Position numbers and translations under genes: made by a program. From Colimorpha_A sp045591885 (GTDB lineage Bacteria; Bacillota; Clostridia; Oscillospirales; CAG-272): DNA of 35,659 nt. Shown here piece by piece: positions 14,990 to 22,813 of the stretch; the first letter of the stretch is position 1, and every line of letters starts with the position of its first letter. The notes under the pieces are model-generated. The model was given only the letters and a program-made list of their open reading frames with translations. It was not told the origin of the DNA and made no database searches. Location: NCBI GenBank assembly GCA_045591885.1, contig JAZNTT010000089.1:1-35659 (forward strand). Reading direction: 5' to 3'.

Positions 14990-15018
14990 ATTATAACTTA
15001 TTTCTGTTCTAAAATCAA
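14990..15018 (-). promoter_or_regulatory. Promoter of the beta-lactamase-like/hypothetical/DUF554/ispE unit
   Basis: Minus strand: -35 TTGATT (15013-15018), 17-base spacer, -10 TATAAT (14990-14995). It lies between the divIC stop and the palindrome at 14962-14988. Confidence 0.85.
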
Positions 15019-15021
15019 TAG

Positions 15022-15297
15022 TTATCTGTCGTTAAAGAAAATTACTTCATCGGGCAGGTAATATCCGAGCGTTCTTGCGATACGCATAACGTATTCATCA
15101 TCCATCGGATGCGCAAGCTCTTCCTTCAAACGGTCGATACGCTCCTCGTATTCCTCTTTTTGAGCGCGAAGCTCAGCCTCTTGGGCGCGCAGACTGTTAT
15201 ACTCGGTGCGCAGGCGGATAATATTTACCGCACAGAAGCAGATGACAACGAGGATCGTCAGCTTTATGAAGAAATTAAGCCTTGCACTCTTTTTCAT
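15022..15297 (-). CDS. divIC: Septum formation initiator, DivIC/FtsB family
   Basis: A bitopic division protein of 91 residues: short inner N-terminus, one membrane segment (about 9-27), a coiled coil outside (30-63), and a C-terminal part with the family segment YVMRIARTLGYYLPDE. In Firmicutes DivIC pairs with FtsL and works with DivIB at the division septum. AAAGGA precedes the ATG. The start lies 23 bases inside the end of yabQ, so the two are translationally linked. yabP-yabQ-divIC is the conserved order in Bacillus and many Clostridia. Confidence 0.93.
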   Translation of the reverse strand: MKKSARLNFFIKLTILVVICFCAVNIIRLRTEYNSLRAQEAELRAQKEEYEERIDRLKEELAHPMDDEYVMRIARTLGYYLPDEVIFFNDR

Positions 15298-15760
15298 TTG
15301 AACAGTCCTTTCTTTTGATTTTATGCGAGCGGCATTTTGCCGTGATTTTCTTAGTTGTGTTTTTTATTCCCGACAAAGCGGGTTTTACGAGCTTCCGCTT
15401 CAAAAGCGAAAGTGCTTTCGCAATAAGGTCGATTATTCTGTCGGAAAGCTTCATGATAAGCCGTCCGACTGTCTTTTGCCAGATGAAAAATCCGAGCGCG
15501 CACGCGCCGTATGCATACCAGCGCGGGATTCCAAAGTACAGCTTATAGGTTGCAAGGATCATTGAGACCGATGCAAAAAGGCAGAAAACAATATCCTCAA
15601 AAATCGTTAGAACGAAGTCGAGCCGCCTTTTGCCCGCTCTGCGCGCCGCCTTTCGTCTGATTCGGAAAACGTCATATATCGCGCCGAGCATTATTCCTAT
15701 AAGAAACGAAAAGACAAGAAAAGGGAGAAAAGCCTCCCTCGAAATCTCAAAAAGTATCAT
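15275..15760 (-). CDS. yabQ: Sporulation membrane protein YabQ
   Basis: 161 residues with about three membrane segments in the first 100 residues, followed by a long basic tail. The segment LIGIMLGAIYDVFRIRRKA and the placement between yabP and divIC identify YabQ. In B. subtilis it is made in the mother cell and is needed for spore cortex formation. The start overlaps the yabP stop (ATGA). The basic tail after residue 120 (many Lys/Arg) is probably cytoplasmic. Confidence 0.92.
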   Translation of the reverse strand: MILFEISREAFLPFLVFSFLIGIMLGAIYDVFRIRRKAARRAGKRRLDFVLTIFEDIVFCLFASVSMILATYKLYFGIPRWYAYGACALGFFIWQKTVGRLIMKLSDRIIDLIAKALSLLKRKLVKPALSGIKNTTKKITAKCRSHKIKRKDCSNEKECKA

Positions 15761-16026
15761 CTCATTCTTCTGCCTCTGCTCTTTTGAGCATCGGAGAAAT
15801 ACAGACCGTTGATTTTTCCCTCGAAGGAGATATTTCCGTGTCCGAGGTCAAGCATGGTAACGTGAAGCCCTTCGCCGTCGACTGCAAGCATTCCGTTTTC
15901 GGTTTTTATCAGCGCATGCTCCTCATCAAACGACGTAACGTCAGTTACGCCCGATAATTCGAGCTTCTCTCTGTCGGTCAGTATGAGCTTTTTGTGTTCA
16001 CTTATGCTTTTTTCGCTACCTGTCAT
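15757..16026 (-). CDS. yabP: Sporulation protein YabP
   Basis: An 89-residue soluble protein of the YabP/YqfC family. The family pattern is present throughout: HKKLILTDREKLELSGVTDV, SFDEEHALIKTENGML, DGEGLHVTMLDL and ISFEGKINGLYF. YabP acts in spore formation in B. subtilis. Its likely ribosome binding site is the G-rich stretch before the ATG (bases 16034-16038 on the opposite strand). This can pair with a complementary GCCGCCC 33 bases upstream in the mRNA, which might limit translation. Confidence 0.92.
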   Translation of the reverse strand: MTGSEKSISEHKKLILTDREKLELSGVTDVTSFDEEHALIKTENGMLAVDGEGLHVTMLDLGHGNISFEGKINGLYFSDAQKSRGRRMR

Positions 16027-16029
16027 ATA

Positions 16030-16076
16030 GCCGCCCCCTATCAGATATTACTAAAATATATGATGAAAAGGGCGGC
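16030..16076 (-). promoter_or_regulatory. Possible hairpin masking the yabP ribosome binding site
   Basis: In the minus-strand mRNA, GCCGCCC (16070-16076) can pair with GGGCGGC (16030-16036) across a 33-base loop. The 3' arm covers the G-rich stretch three to eleven bases before the yabP ATG. Seven pairs, six of them G-C, make it fairly stable, but this is a single inference from pairing. Confidence 0.35.
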
Positions 16077-16089
16077 ATTATGATTACAG

Positions 16090-16332
16090 TTATGAAATTA
16101 CTTCATAAAGGGAGGAGGCATCCGCTTTTGCAGTATGCTCCTTTACGTCAAGCACCTTTACCTTGAGCGAACGCTCGCCGAAGGAGATCTCGATAATATC
16201 ATTCAATTTGACGTCATACGACGCCTTCGCGCTTTTTCCGTTTACCGACACTCTTGCGTTATCGCAGGCATCGTTTGCGACAGTTCGGCGCTTGATAAGA
16301 CGCGAGACCTTAAGATACTTGTCCAGACGCAT
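16090..16332 (-). CDS. rqcP: S4-domain RNA-binding protein RqcP (YabO)
   Basis: An 80-residue protein that is essentially one S4 domain (MRLDKYLKVSRLIKRRTVANDAC, VNGKSAKASYDVKLNDIIEI). In B. subtilis RqcP assists RqcH in adding C-terminal alanine tails to nascent chains on obstructed 50S subunits. The heat-shock protein Hsp15 is a close relative, but the Firmicute gene context (before yabP-yabQ-divIC) favours RqcP. It starts two bases after the HU stop. Its partner RqcH is encoded about 3 kb away, at 19204-20946. Confidence 0.92.
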   Translation of the reverse strand: MRLDKYLKVSRLIKRRTVANDACDNARVSVNGKSAKASYDVKLNDIIEISFGERSLKVKVLDVKEHTAKADASSLYEVIS

Positions 16333-16334
16333 AA

Positions 16335-16607
16335 TTACTTAACCTGGTTCTTAAGAGCTGCGCCTGCAGTGAATACGGGACGCTTGGTAGCTGCGATCTT
16401 GATAGCTTCGCCTGTGAATACGTTGCGGCCGTCTCTTGCTGCTCTTTCCTTAACTGCAAAGGTACCGAAGCCGATAAGCTGAACCTTGTTGCCGTTAGCA
16501 AGCTCGTCTGCTACAGTTTCGAGAACTGCTGCTACTGCTGCCTCTGCATCCTTCTTCTTAAGTCCGGTCTTTGCTGCTACTGCTGCGATAAGTTCTGTCT
16601 TGTTCAT
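16335..16607 (-). CDS. hup: DNA-binding protein HU
   Basis: A 90-residue histone-like protein that bends and compacts DNA as a dimer. It shows the opening MNKTELIAAVA, the segment VQLIGFGTFAVKERAARDGRNVFTGE forming the DNA-binding arm, and the end AGAALKNQV. GAGG lies six bases before the ATG at 16607. An in-frame ATG at 16619 overlaps this site and would add four residues unlike the family. It heads the sporulation/division cluster and has its own promoter. Confidence 0.96.
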   Translation of the reverse strand: MNKTELIAAVAAKTGLKKKDAEAAVAAVLETVADELANGNKVQLIGFGTFAVKERAARDGRNVFTGEAIKIAATKRPVFTAGAALKNQVK

Positions 16608-16695
16608 AATAAACCTCATATTCTCCGTCGGATAAAATTTATTACAGGCATCTACGCCGACGGACGTGAAACGCCTTTTGTGGAATACTGACTAT

Positions 16696-16724
16696 ATTTT
16701 ACCACAGTTTTTCCCATATATCAA
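16696..16724 (-). promoter_or_regulatory. Promoter of the HU-rqcP-yabP-yabQ-divIC unit
   Basis: Minus strand: -35 TTGATA (16719-16724), 17-base spacer, -10 TAAAAT (16696-16701), about 90 bases before the HU start. This looks like a vegetative promoter. Sporulation-specific promoters for yabP/yabQ may exist inside the cluster but were not seen. Confidence 0.75.
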
Positions 16725-16747
16725 GGGGTTTTGGCGATTTTTTTACA

Positions 16748-18220
16748 TCAGTTTGCCATAAGAGGCGCCGGATATACCATGCCTTTATCCATGCTCAGGC
16801 GGTACTGTACGCCCTTGCCCTCAAGAGCGAGGTTTATTGCGTCGATAGCGGTGTCGAGAGTTACGCTTCCCTTGATCTGAATTGCCGTCTGCTTTGACAA
16901 GCTATCGGAAATGCCGCTCACCGCATCACCGCCGTTTTTCTGCCAGTAGTTCGCGCTCGCTTCAACGAAATCGGGAATCATCGATGCAAATCCGCCCGCA
17001 CCGTTGTTATTGGCAAATACCGAGCCGAGGTTAAGACATCCGACAACCGAGCCGTTCGTGGCGGAGCAAATGATGCCGCCCGCGCCGCCGTACTCTGCCG
17101 TGCATTTTACATTTCCGTAATTGACACAGCCGATAACGTTGCCCCAGCTCTGTCCTACGATACCGCCCGCCGTGTTTTCGGCCGCGGTCACGGCCGCGTA
17201 GTTAACGCATCCGATGATATCTCCGCCGCCGCTGCCGGAGATACCGCCGACCTGATAGGCACCGATAACTTCGCCCGAGACGCTGCAGCCGCTAATGACT
17301 GCACCTTTCGAGGTCGATGCCGAGATTATACCCGCGAAGGCGCTTTCGTGCGTCGCTTTGACGTATGCGTCAACGAAATGAAGATCGGTTATCGTGGAAT
17401 AGTCCTGCTTCATACCATAGCAGAAGCCCGCCGAATAACCGCCCAGATTGTCATATTCGGGATTTACGATGCGAAGTCCCGTGATCTTGTAGCCGTTTCC
17501 GTAGATATGAGTTTCAAGGTGTACCGGCTTCCAGTTGCTTCCGCTGCCCTCGGGGACGGTCAGGGTTATATCGGAGGTAAGGAAGAGACTGTAATCCTTA
17601 TTTACGCTGCGCCAGTAATTAAGTCCGTTTTCGTTATATACCGCTATCTTGTCTTTAAGAATGACGTAACCGGGGAGCGCTTCCTTTCCGCTGAATTCGT
17701 CACCGACGGTTTCGACGTCGTGAAGAATTATAACGAGGTCTCTGCCGTTACCGCTCAATCCCTCAGCCATTGCCTTCGTCTGCTCTGAATCAAGCGCGCC
17801 GTAAATATGGAGCTTCTTTACTCCCTTGCCCATTATCATAGCCATTCCGCCCGTGATCTGCTCTGGGGTATTCACGCTGACGTTGAAGAACGCGATCTCG
17901 TCGGAATATGCTTTGGCACAAGGAATACCGCAATATTTGCAGGCAAAACCGTTGTTTTCGTTGGTATGATCCACTTTTGCGATAACTGCCCTCTCCTTCG
18001 GAAGCGGCTTTTTGCCGCCTTTGTCCGCAAACGCCTTACCGCACTTTCCGCACTTGTAGTATACGGGGTTGCCCTCCTCCTGACAAGTCGCTTCCTTCCA
18101 CTCAACGAGTGAAAGCTCGTGGTCGCACTTTGAACTGCCTAAGACACCGTCTTCGCCGCACGAGCAAAGAATTGCTGTCAGGGACAGCGCCAAGAGTAAA
18201 AAGGTAATAATCTTTTTCAT
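16748..18220 (-). CDS. Surface lipoprotein with GLUG-type repeats
   Basis: 490 residues. The N-terminus is a lipoprotein signal with the modified cysteine most likely C21 (L-C-S-C). Residues about 32-100 hold a cysteine/histidine-rich part (CDHELSLVEWKEATC, YYKCGKCGKAF, ACKYCG) of a kind common in secreted clostridial proteins. A middle region of unknown type follows (about 105-260). From about 285 to 400 there are at least four repeats like GGIVGQ...GNVIGCVNYGNV, resembling GLUG repeats that build a beta-helix. It should be attached to the outer face of the membrane. The ATG has GGAGG eight bases upstream and follows hprK by 33 bases, so it may be the last gene of rqcH-hprK. Ligand and role are unknown. 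Confidence 0.8.
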   Translation of the reverse strand: MKKIITFLLLALSLTAILCSCGEDGVLGSSKCDHELSLVEWKEATCQEEGNPVYYKCGKCGKAFADKGGKKPLPKERAVIAKVDHTNENNGFACKYCGIPCAKAYSDEIAFFNVSVNTPEQITGGMAMIMGKGVKKLHIYGALDSEQTKAMAEGLSGNGRDLVIILHDVETVGDEFSGKEALPGYVILKDKIAVYNENGLNYWRSVNKDYSLFLTSDITLTVPEGSGSNWKPVHLETHIYGNGYKITGLRIVNPEYDNLGGYSAGFCYGMKQDYSTITDLHFVDAYVKATHESAFAGIISASTSKGAVISGCSVSGEVIGAYQVGGISGSGGGDIIGCVNYAAVTAAENTAGGIVGQSWGNVIGCVNYGNVKCTAEYGGAGGIICSATNGSVVGCLNLGSVFANNNGAGGFASMIPDFVEASANYWQKNGGDAVSGISDSLSKQTAIQIKGSVTLDTAIDAINLALEGKGVQYRLSMDKGMVYPAPLMAN

Positions 18221-18253
18221 TTTCTTCCTCCTGAATTTTTATTTATATGAGTT

Positions 18254-19183
18254 TCACATCATCATATTCATCAGACGGTCATTAAACTCTTTCGCGGTAT
18301 CATAGCCCATCTTCTTCTGGCGGTTGTTCATCGCCGCGATCTCCAAAATGACCGCGAGGTTTCGTCCGGGACGGACGGGAATGACCGTCGTCGGCACCTT
18401 GATGCCCATAATGTCGGTGTATTCCGCTTCAAGACCGAAGCGGTCGTACATCTTGCCCTGAACCCACGGCTCGAGGTTAATAAGCATATCTATTTTCTCG
18501 GTATCCTTGACTGCTCCCATACCGAAGATTCGCTTTATGTCGACGATTCCGATTCCGCGAAGCTCGACGTAGTGACGTATCAGCTCGGGGGCTGAGCCGA
18601 CGAGCGCCTTTGCCGAGACCTTTTTGATCTCGACCGCATCGTCTGCGATAAGGCGGTGTCCGCGTTTGACAAGCTCGATCGCCGTTTCGCTCTTACCTAC
18701 TCCGCTGTCTCCGAGAATAAGTATACCCTCGCCGTAGACCTCGACGAGAACGCCGTGGCGCGTGATACGCGGTGCGAGACTTACGCAGAGAGATGCGATG
18801 AGTGCCGCCATAAATTCCGACGTTTTCTGCTGCGTGCGGAGAATCGGCACTCCGTAGCGGTTTGCCGAAGCGATCATTTCCTCGGGAACGGTAAGACCTG
18901 TTGAGAACACCACTGCGACGGGGTTTTTTGAGAAGAAATTATCAAAGACCTCCGTCTTTTTTTCGTCCGGAATGTGGCTTATGTAATCGGATTCGCCAAT
19001 GCCGATTATCTGAATCCGTCCCGGCTCGAAGTATCCGAAATGACCTGCGAGTGCAAGTCCCGGGCGGTTTACCTCGCTTCTTTCGATAAGTCGGTCACGG
19101 TCGACGTTCGGAGTTACCTCCTCAAGCTGAAATTCGTCGATTATCTGTCCGAGGGATACGGAATAAGTAAGTTTGGAGTCCAT
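18254..19183 (-). CDS. hprK: HPr kinase/phosphorylase
   Basis: A bifunctional enzyme that phosphorylates and dephosphorylates HPr at Ser46, the central switch of carbon catabolite control in Firmicutes. The 309-residue protein has the N-terminal domain (1-130), the catalytic H143 (RHGVLVEVYG), Walker A GDSGVGKS (158-165), DD at 181-182, and the family signature ELRGIGIVDIKRIFG (207-221). All key residues are present. It starts 20 bases after the rqcH stop, so the two are likely co-transcribed. The common neighbour lgt is not here. Confidence 0.97.
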   Translation of the reverse strand: MDSKLTYSVSLGQIIDEFQLEEVTPNVDRDRLIERSEVNRPGLALAGHFGYFEPGRIQIIGIGESDYISHIPDEKKTEVFDNFFSKNPVAVVFSTGLTVPEEMIASANRYGVPILRTQQKTSEFMAALIASLCVSLAPRITRHGVLVEVYGEGILILGDSGVGKSETAIELVKRGHRLIADDAVEIKKVSAKALVGSAPELIRHYVELRGIGIVDIKRIFGMGAVKDTEKIDMLINLEPWVQGKMYDRFGLEAEYTDIMGIKVPTTVIPVRPGRNLAVILEIAAMNNRQKKMGYDTAKEFNDRLMNMMM

Positions 19184-19203
19184 GATTTGTTCCTTTCAGT
19201 GTT

Positions 19204-20946
19204 TTATTTCACCTGTTCGGGGAGATTTTTCGGATCGTTTACAACATACGCCGAGTAGTTCGAGCCGAACGTAACGTAGCCCGGCTTTGCAGACGGCGGT
19301 TTTTTGATGTTCTTTATTCGCGTATAATCGACCGTCACGCGCTGTCCCTGCGGTGCCTTTGAATAGACCGCCGCAACTGTTGCCGCTTCGGTGAAGTCAA
19401 GTGCGTCCGGCTCTGCTCCGTCGCAGAGAAGCACGACGTGTGAGCCGGGGTAATCCTTGATGTGGAACCAGATATCGCCCTTTGATGCGACCTTATGCGT
19501 GATGTAGTCGTTTTGCGCGTTATTCTTTCCGCAAAGCACCCTCCAGCCGCCGCTTGTACGAAATTCAAGCGGCTTCGGTGCCGTCATTTTTGCCGCCGTG
19601 TAATTCTTCATTCGGCTCGCGTAGCCCGATTCGTAAAGCTCGCGGCGAATTTCGTTCAGATCGTTTTCGGTTTCGGCGCGGGTGAGGGAATCAAATACGG
19701 TGTCGAGGTATTTTAGCTCCTCGCGTCCTTTATCTATCTGCTCGCGGAGATGCATCTCTGCGGATTTACACTTATTGTGCTTCTTATAGTACCTCTGCGC
19801 GTTTTGCGAGGGTGAAAGCCGGCTGTCGAGGTTCAGGGTCACCTGCGGACAGGCTTCGTCGTAATAATCGGTTACCGTTACCTCCGTCATTCCGCGCTTG
19901 AGCAGATATATGTTCGCCGTTATCAGGTCGCCGTTGCGCTTATAAAGCTCCTTATCCGCGCAGGACGAAAGCTCGTCCTCCTGGAGCGAAATTCTTTTGG
20001 TCAGTCGGCTTTCGGCGTTTGTCAGCAGCTTAAGTATGTCCGATGCGCGCTGCTTTATTCTTTCGTTTCGGCTTCGCTCGGCGAAAAATCCGTCGATAAG
20101 CGACGAGAAACTTTCGCTTGTTTCCGACATTGCACCGTTTTCGTACTGAGTTATCGGCATAAATGAATACTCAAGCGGCTTTCCGTCGGGAGTTTTGATG
20201 AGCGTGGGGATGAAATCACGTTCCTCTATTCTGCGAACAAGGTCAAAAAACTCGTTACAGAGCTTTTCGTTTGAGCCGTTTGCGCGGAAGGAAAGCTCGC
20301 GGCAGATGAGGGGCGACAGACCCAAGTATCTGCCCTGCAGATACTTTGCGTGGGTCATTCCGCTTTCGATAAGCGAATCCGTGAAGCCCTCTGCAGTTTC
20401 GTTCAGAGGCGATATTTTGCCCTCCTGCGGGGGCGGAAGCTCGTAGGTTATTCCCGTAATTAACGGACGCTTTACGCCTGCCGACAGGTCGGTCAGATGA
20501 AGTGCTGCGACTACCTTTTTACTGCCGTCGCAGAAGACAAGGTTGCTGAATTTGCCCATCAGCTCCGCGTATATATATTTATTGGAAAGATACCCAAGCT
20601 CGTCTCGGCTCTCAAAGGTGATCTCGATCACACGCTCGAAGCCAAGCTGCTTTATCTCTACTATTCTCGCTGAGCTCAGATGCTTACGGAGAAGCATGCA
20701 GAACATCGGCGGTGTTTTCGGGTTTTCAAATTCGTTCTCGGTGAGAGTGATGCGAGGACTCGTCGTTCCGCAGTCGATAAGCAGACGGCGGTTTTGCGCT
20801 CCCTCTCCCGCTTTTTCGCGGTCGAGGCGCAGATTTAATATAAGTGAGTCGCGCGAGGGCTGAAAGAGCTTTTCAACTCTTGCGCCTACGCACAGATTTT
20901 CAAGCTCGCATGCTATCGCCGAGGTGAATGCGGCGTCAAATGCCAT
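19204..20946 (-). CDS. rqcH: RqcH, NFACT-family ribosome quality control factor
   Basis: 580 residues, the bacterial homologue of Rqc2/NEMF, formerly annotated as a fibronectin-binding protein. It binds obstructed 50S subunits and recruits alanyl-tRNA to extend the nascent chain. The NFACT-N domain opens with MAFDAAFTSAIACELENLCVGARVEKLFQP, and DELGYLSNKYIYAELMGKFSN lies near residue 115. A coiled-coil middle spans about 290-430. The NFACT-R domain is near the end (GDIWFHIKDYPGSHVVL, VDYTRIKNIKKPPSAKPGYV). The ATG is preceded by an AGGAG site. A -10 hexamer TATAAT (20972-20977) lies about 30 bases upstream, without a clear -35. Confidence 0.95.
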   Translation of the reverse strand: MAFDAAFTSAIACELENLCVGARVEKLFQPSRDSLILNLRLDREKAGEGAQNRRLLIDCGTTSPRITLTENEFENPKTPPMFCMLLRKHLSSARIVEIKQLGFERVIEITFESRDELGYLSNKYIYAELMGKFSNLVFCDGSKKVVAALHLTDLSAGVKRPLITGITYELPPPQEGKISPLNETAEGFTDSLIESGMTHAKYLQGRYLGLSPLICRELSFRANGSNEKLCNEFFDLVRRIEERDFIPTLIKTPDGKPLEYSFMPITQYENGAMSETSESFSSLIDGFFAERSRNERIKQRASDILKLLTNAESRLTKRISLQEDELSSCADKELYKRNGDLITANIYLLKRGMTEVTVTDYYDEACPQVTLNLDSRLSPSQNAQRYYKKHNKCKSAEMHLREQIDKGREELKYLDTVFDSLTRAETENDLNEIRRELYESGYASRMKNYTAAKMTAPKPLEFRTSGGWRVLCGKNNAQNDYITHKVASKGDIWFHIKDYPGSHVVLLCDGAEPDALDFTEAATVAAVYSKAPQGQRVTVDYTRIKNIKKPPSAKPGYVTFGSNYSAYVVNDPKNLPEQVK

Positions 20947-21002
20947 TTTTTACTCCTGATTGTATGGAAAAATTATAGCGCGGCAAATCTTCGCCGCGTT
21001 GT

Positions 21003-21073
21003 TTGTAGGGGCGAGCATTGCTCGCCCGCAAAAATGTACCACGAACACTGGCGACCAGTAGTCGCCCCTACAA
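21003..21073. repeat. GTAGGG-type palindromic element, complete
   Basis: 71 bases with perfect 12-base inverted ends, TTGTAGGGGCGA (21003-21014) and TCGCCCCTACAA (21062-21073). Inside are a GCGAGC/GCTCGC hairpin (21011-21025) and a second one around CTGG/CCAG. It lies between rqcH and the acetyltransferase, whose end has no other terminator, so the RNA structure may serve there. Confidence 0.85.
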
Positions 21074-21122
21074 GAAAATTCAGACGTTTCCTTGCATTCT
21101 GCCACACATAAACAATGTTACT

Positions 21123-21797
21123 TCATTCCTGTTTATGTGCGAAAATATTAAGTACGAAGCGGTCGAGGGTGAAGCCGATCTTTTCGGCGAGGCGTATTGA
21201 CACTTCGTTTTCGTTATCAACCGTATACTCGACCGTCATTCCCGTGTCGAGCAAGTAATATGTGAGCGCGGCGACGTTTGATGCGCCGTAGCCCTTTTTC
21301 TTATGCTCCTCTGCCGTTTCAACGCCGATATTGACGACGTTTTCGTCCTCGCGGTATGGGTTTTCCGATGCGATTGAAACGATCGTTCCGTCAAGAACTG
21401 TTGCAAATGCAAGGCAACCCGCTTCAAGCGCATCGACGTCAACGTCTATCAGGCTTTCGTATTCGCCCTCGGGCATCAGCACCTCCGACGAATCGAGAAT
21501 AAGCGATTTATTCACGTCCTCACGGCGTGTCATTTTATAGATACGGTTCTTACCGTAGTTGATTTCGTAGCCGTTTCGTTCACATACTTCATCAATGAGG
21601 GAAATCAATCGGTCAATAGTTTCCTCGCTTGATAGGGTCTGTTCCGTCATACCGTCAAGGAAGTCGACCTTATCGGCGAACTCCTCGCTGACGGTTGCGG
21701 TAAGAGCTCCGTCCTTAAGCTCGATGCTTATAGGCCATAGAATATCATAGCCGTTTTCGATCTCCGATAAGAGGTTATTTCCTATTACCGTATTCAT
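21123..21797 (-). CDS. GNAT-family N-acetyltransferase
   Basis: 224 residues. The C-terminal half (about 120-220) is a GNAT fold with the acetyl-CoA binding stretch VNIGVETAEEHKKKGYGASNVAALTYYLL (the KKKGYGAS turn). The final segment NEVSIRLAEKIGF is typical of the fold. The N-terminal 110 residues are less conserved and may recognise the substrate, which is unknown. Its ATG overlaps the stop of the MreB-like gene (ATGA), so the two proteins are made together. This invites the idea that it acts on, or with, the MreB-like protein; that is inference. Confidence 0.82.
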   Translation of the reverse strand: MNTVIGNNLLSEIENGYDILWPISIELKDGALTATVSEEFADKVDFLDGMTEQTLSSEETIDRLISLIDEVCERNGYEINYGKNRIYKMTRREDVNKSLILDSSEVLMPEGEYESLIDVDVDALEAGCLAFATVLDGTIVSIASENPYREDENVVNIGVETAEEHKKKGYGASNVAALTYYLLDTGMTVEYTVDNENEVSIRLAEKIGFTLDRFVLNIFAHKQE

Positions 21798-22726
21798 ATC
21801 TGTTCAAGCATTTTCCCGATTCCGCGTATAACTGCGTTTTCGGGTTCGGGCGCGATTTCTATCGGTATCAGCATGAGGGGAGCAAGAGCGTTCGGAAGTC
21901 CCTTTAAAGCTGCGCTTCCGCCTGTGAGTATTATCTTATCGGGGCGGTTTTCGAGCAGACTTATCATATCGGAAATGCTGTCCGCAAGGTTTTCAAACAC
22001 ATTTTCGCAGGATGCTGACACCTCAGCCTCCGTCACCGTCAGCTTCTTCGGCAGTCCCATTCCGGGACGTATAACGTCACATTCGAGCGTTTTGTCTCCC
22101 GTTCCCGAAAGAGATGCAAGCTCGAGCTTCAGGCGTTCCGCCTCGCTCTGTGACGGACGGTAGCGGCGGTTCTTTATAAAGTCGGATATTATTGCGCGGT
22201 CAAAGGCGTTGCCCGCAAAGGCGTTGCTCGCCGTTGCGACAAGCTCGCTTCTGTAATAGCAAGCCATATCTGTTACCGAAGCGCCGATATTGATAACGGC
22301 GGCATCCGTAACGCCGAGAACTCCGCAGCCCTGAGCCGCCGCATAAACGGGATCGATCACCGACACCGTACCTGCTCCCGCCTTGCCGAGAGCCTTGACG
22401 TAAACGCTTTCGGTCTCGTCGTCATGTGCGCCCGAGAAGGATATGAGAAGCGATGCGCCCTTCATTTTAAGACGCTTGATAACGTAGGAAAAATACGCCG
22501 TAACGTACTGAGCCTCGGGGGTCATTTCACCCGAAAACGGACGTACAAGTCTGACGCTTCCCGGTACTCTTTCATTTACTTCAAGTGCGCCGTCGCCGCA
22601 AGCGACAACGCTTCCGTCCGAAACACTGACGGCAATGACCGCCGCCTCGGAATAGACGGTATCGTTTCCGTCGAGGATTATTCTTACTTTACTGTAACCG
22701 ATATCGGCTCCGAATTTTTTAGCCAT
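21794..22726 (-). CDS. Divergent MreB-like actin-family protein
   Basis: 310 residues with the actin/Hsp70 nucleotide-binding fold. Phosphate-1 region: KFGADIGYSKVRI (about 4-16). Phosphate-2: INIGASVTDMACY (about 145-157), lacking the usual GGGT. Adenosine region: IILTGGSAALKGLP (about 270-283). MreB-type markers are GNAFDRAIISDFIK and GLPKKLTVTEAEV. It is some 20-30 residues shorter than typical MreB and lacks the usual mreC/mreD neighbours. It is therefore probably a specialised paralogue, not the main rod-shape filament protein. AAGGAG precedes the ATG. Confidence 0.8.
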   Translation of the reverse strand: MAKKFGADIGYSKVRIILDGNDTVYSEAAVIAVSVSDGSVVACGDGALEVNERVPGSVRLVRPFSGEMTPEAQYVTAYFSYVIKRLKMKGASLLISFSGAHDDETESVYVKALGKAGAGTVSVIDPVYAAAQGCGVLGVTDAAVINIGASVTDMACYYRSELVATASNAFAGNAFDRAIISDFIKNRRYRPSQSEAERLKLELASLSGTGDKTLECDVIRPGMGLPKKLTVTEAEVSASCENVFENLADSISDMISLLENRPDKIILTGGSAALKGLPNALAPLMLIPIEIAPEPENAVIRGIGKMLEQI

Positions 22727-22813
22727 TGTTTTTCTCCTTGGTGGGATTAATATATGTGCTTGGCAATTTGCAGGGCGTGGCGCACATTTCTAAAAGCATG
22801 GAAATTTCTCGCG

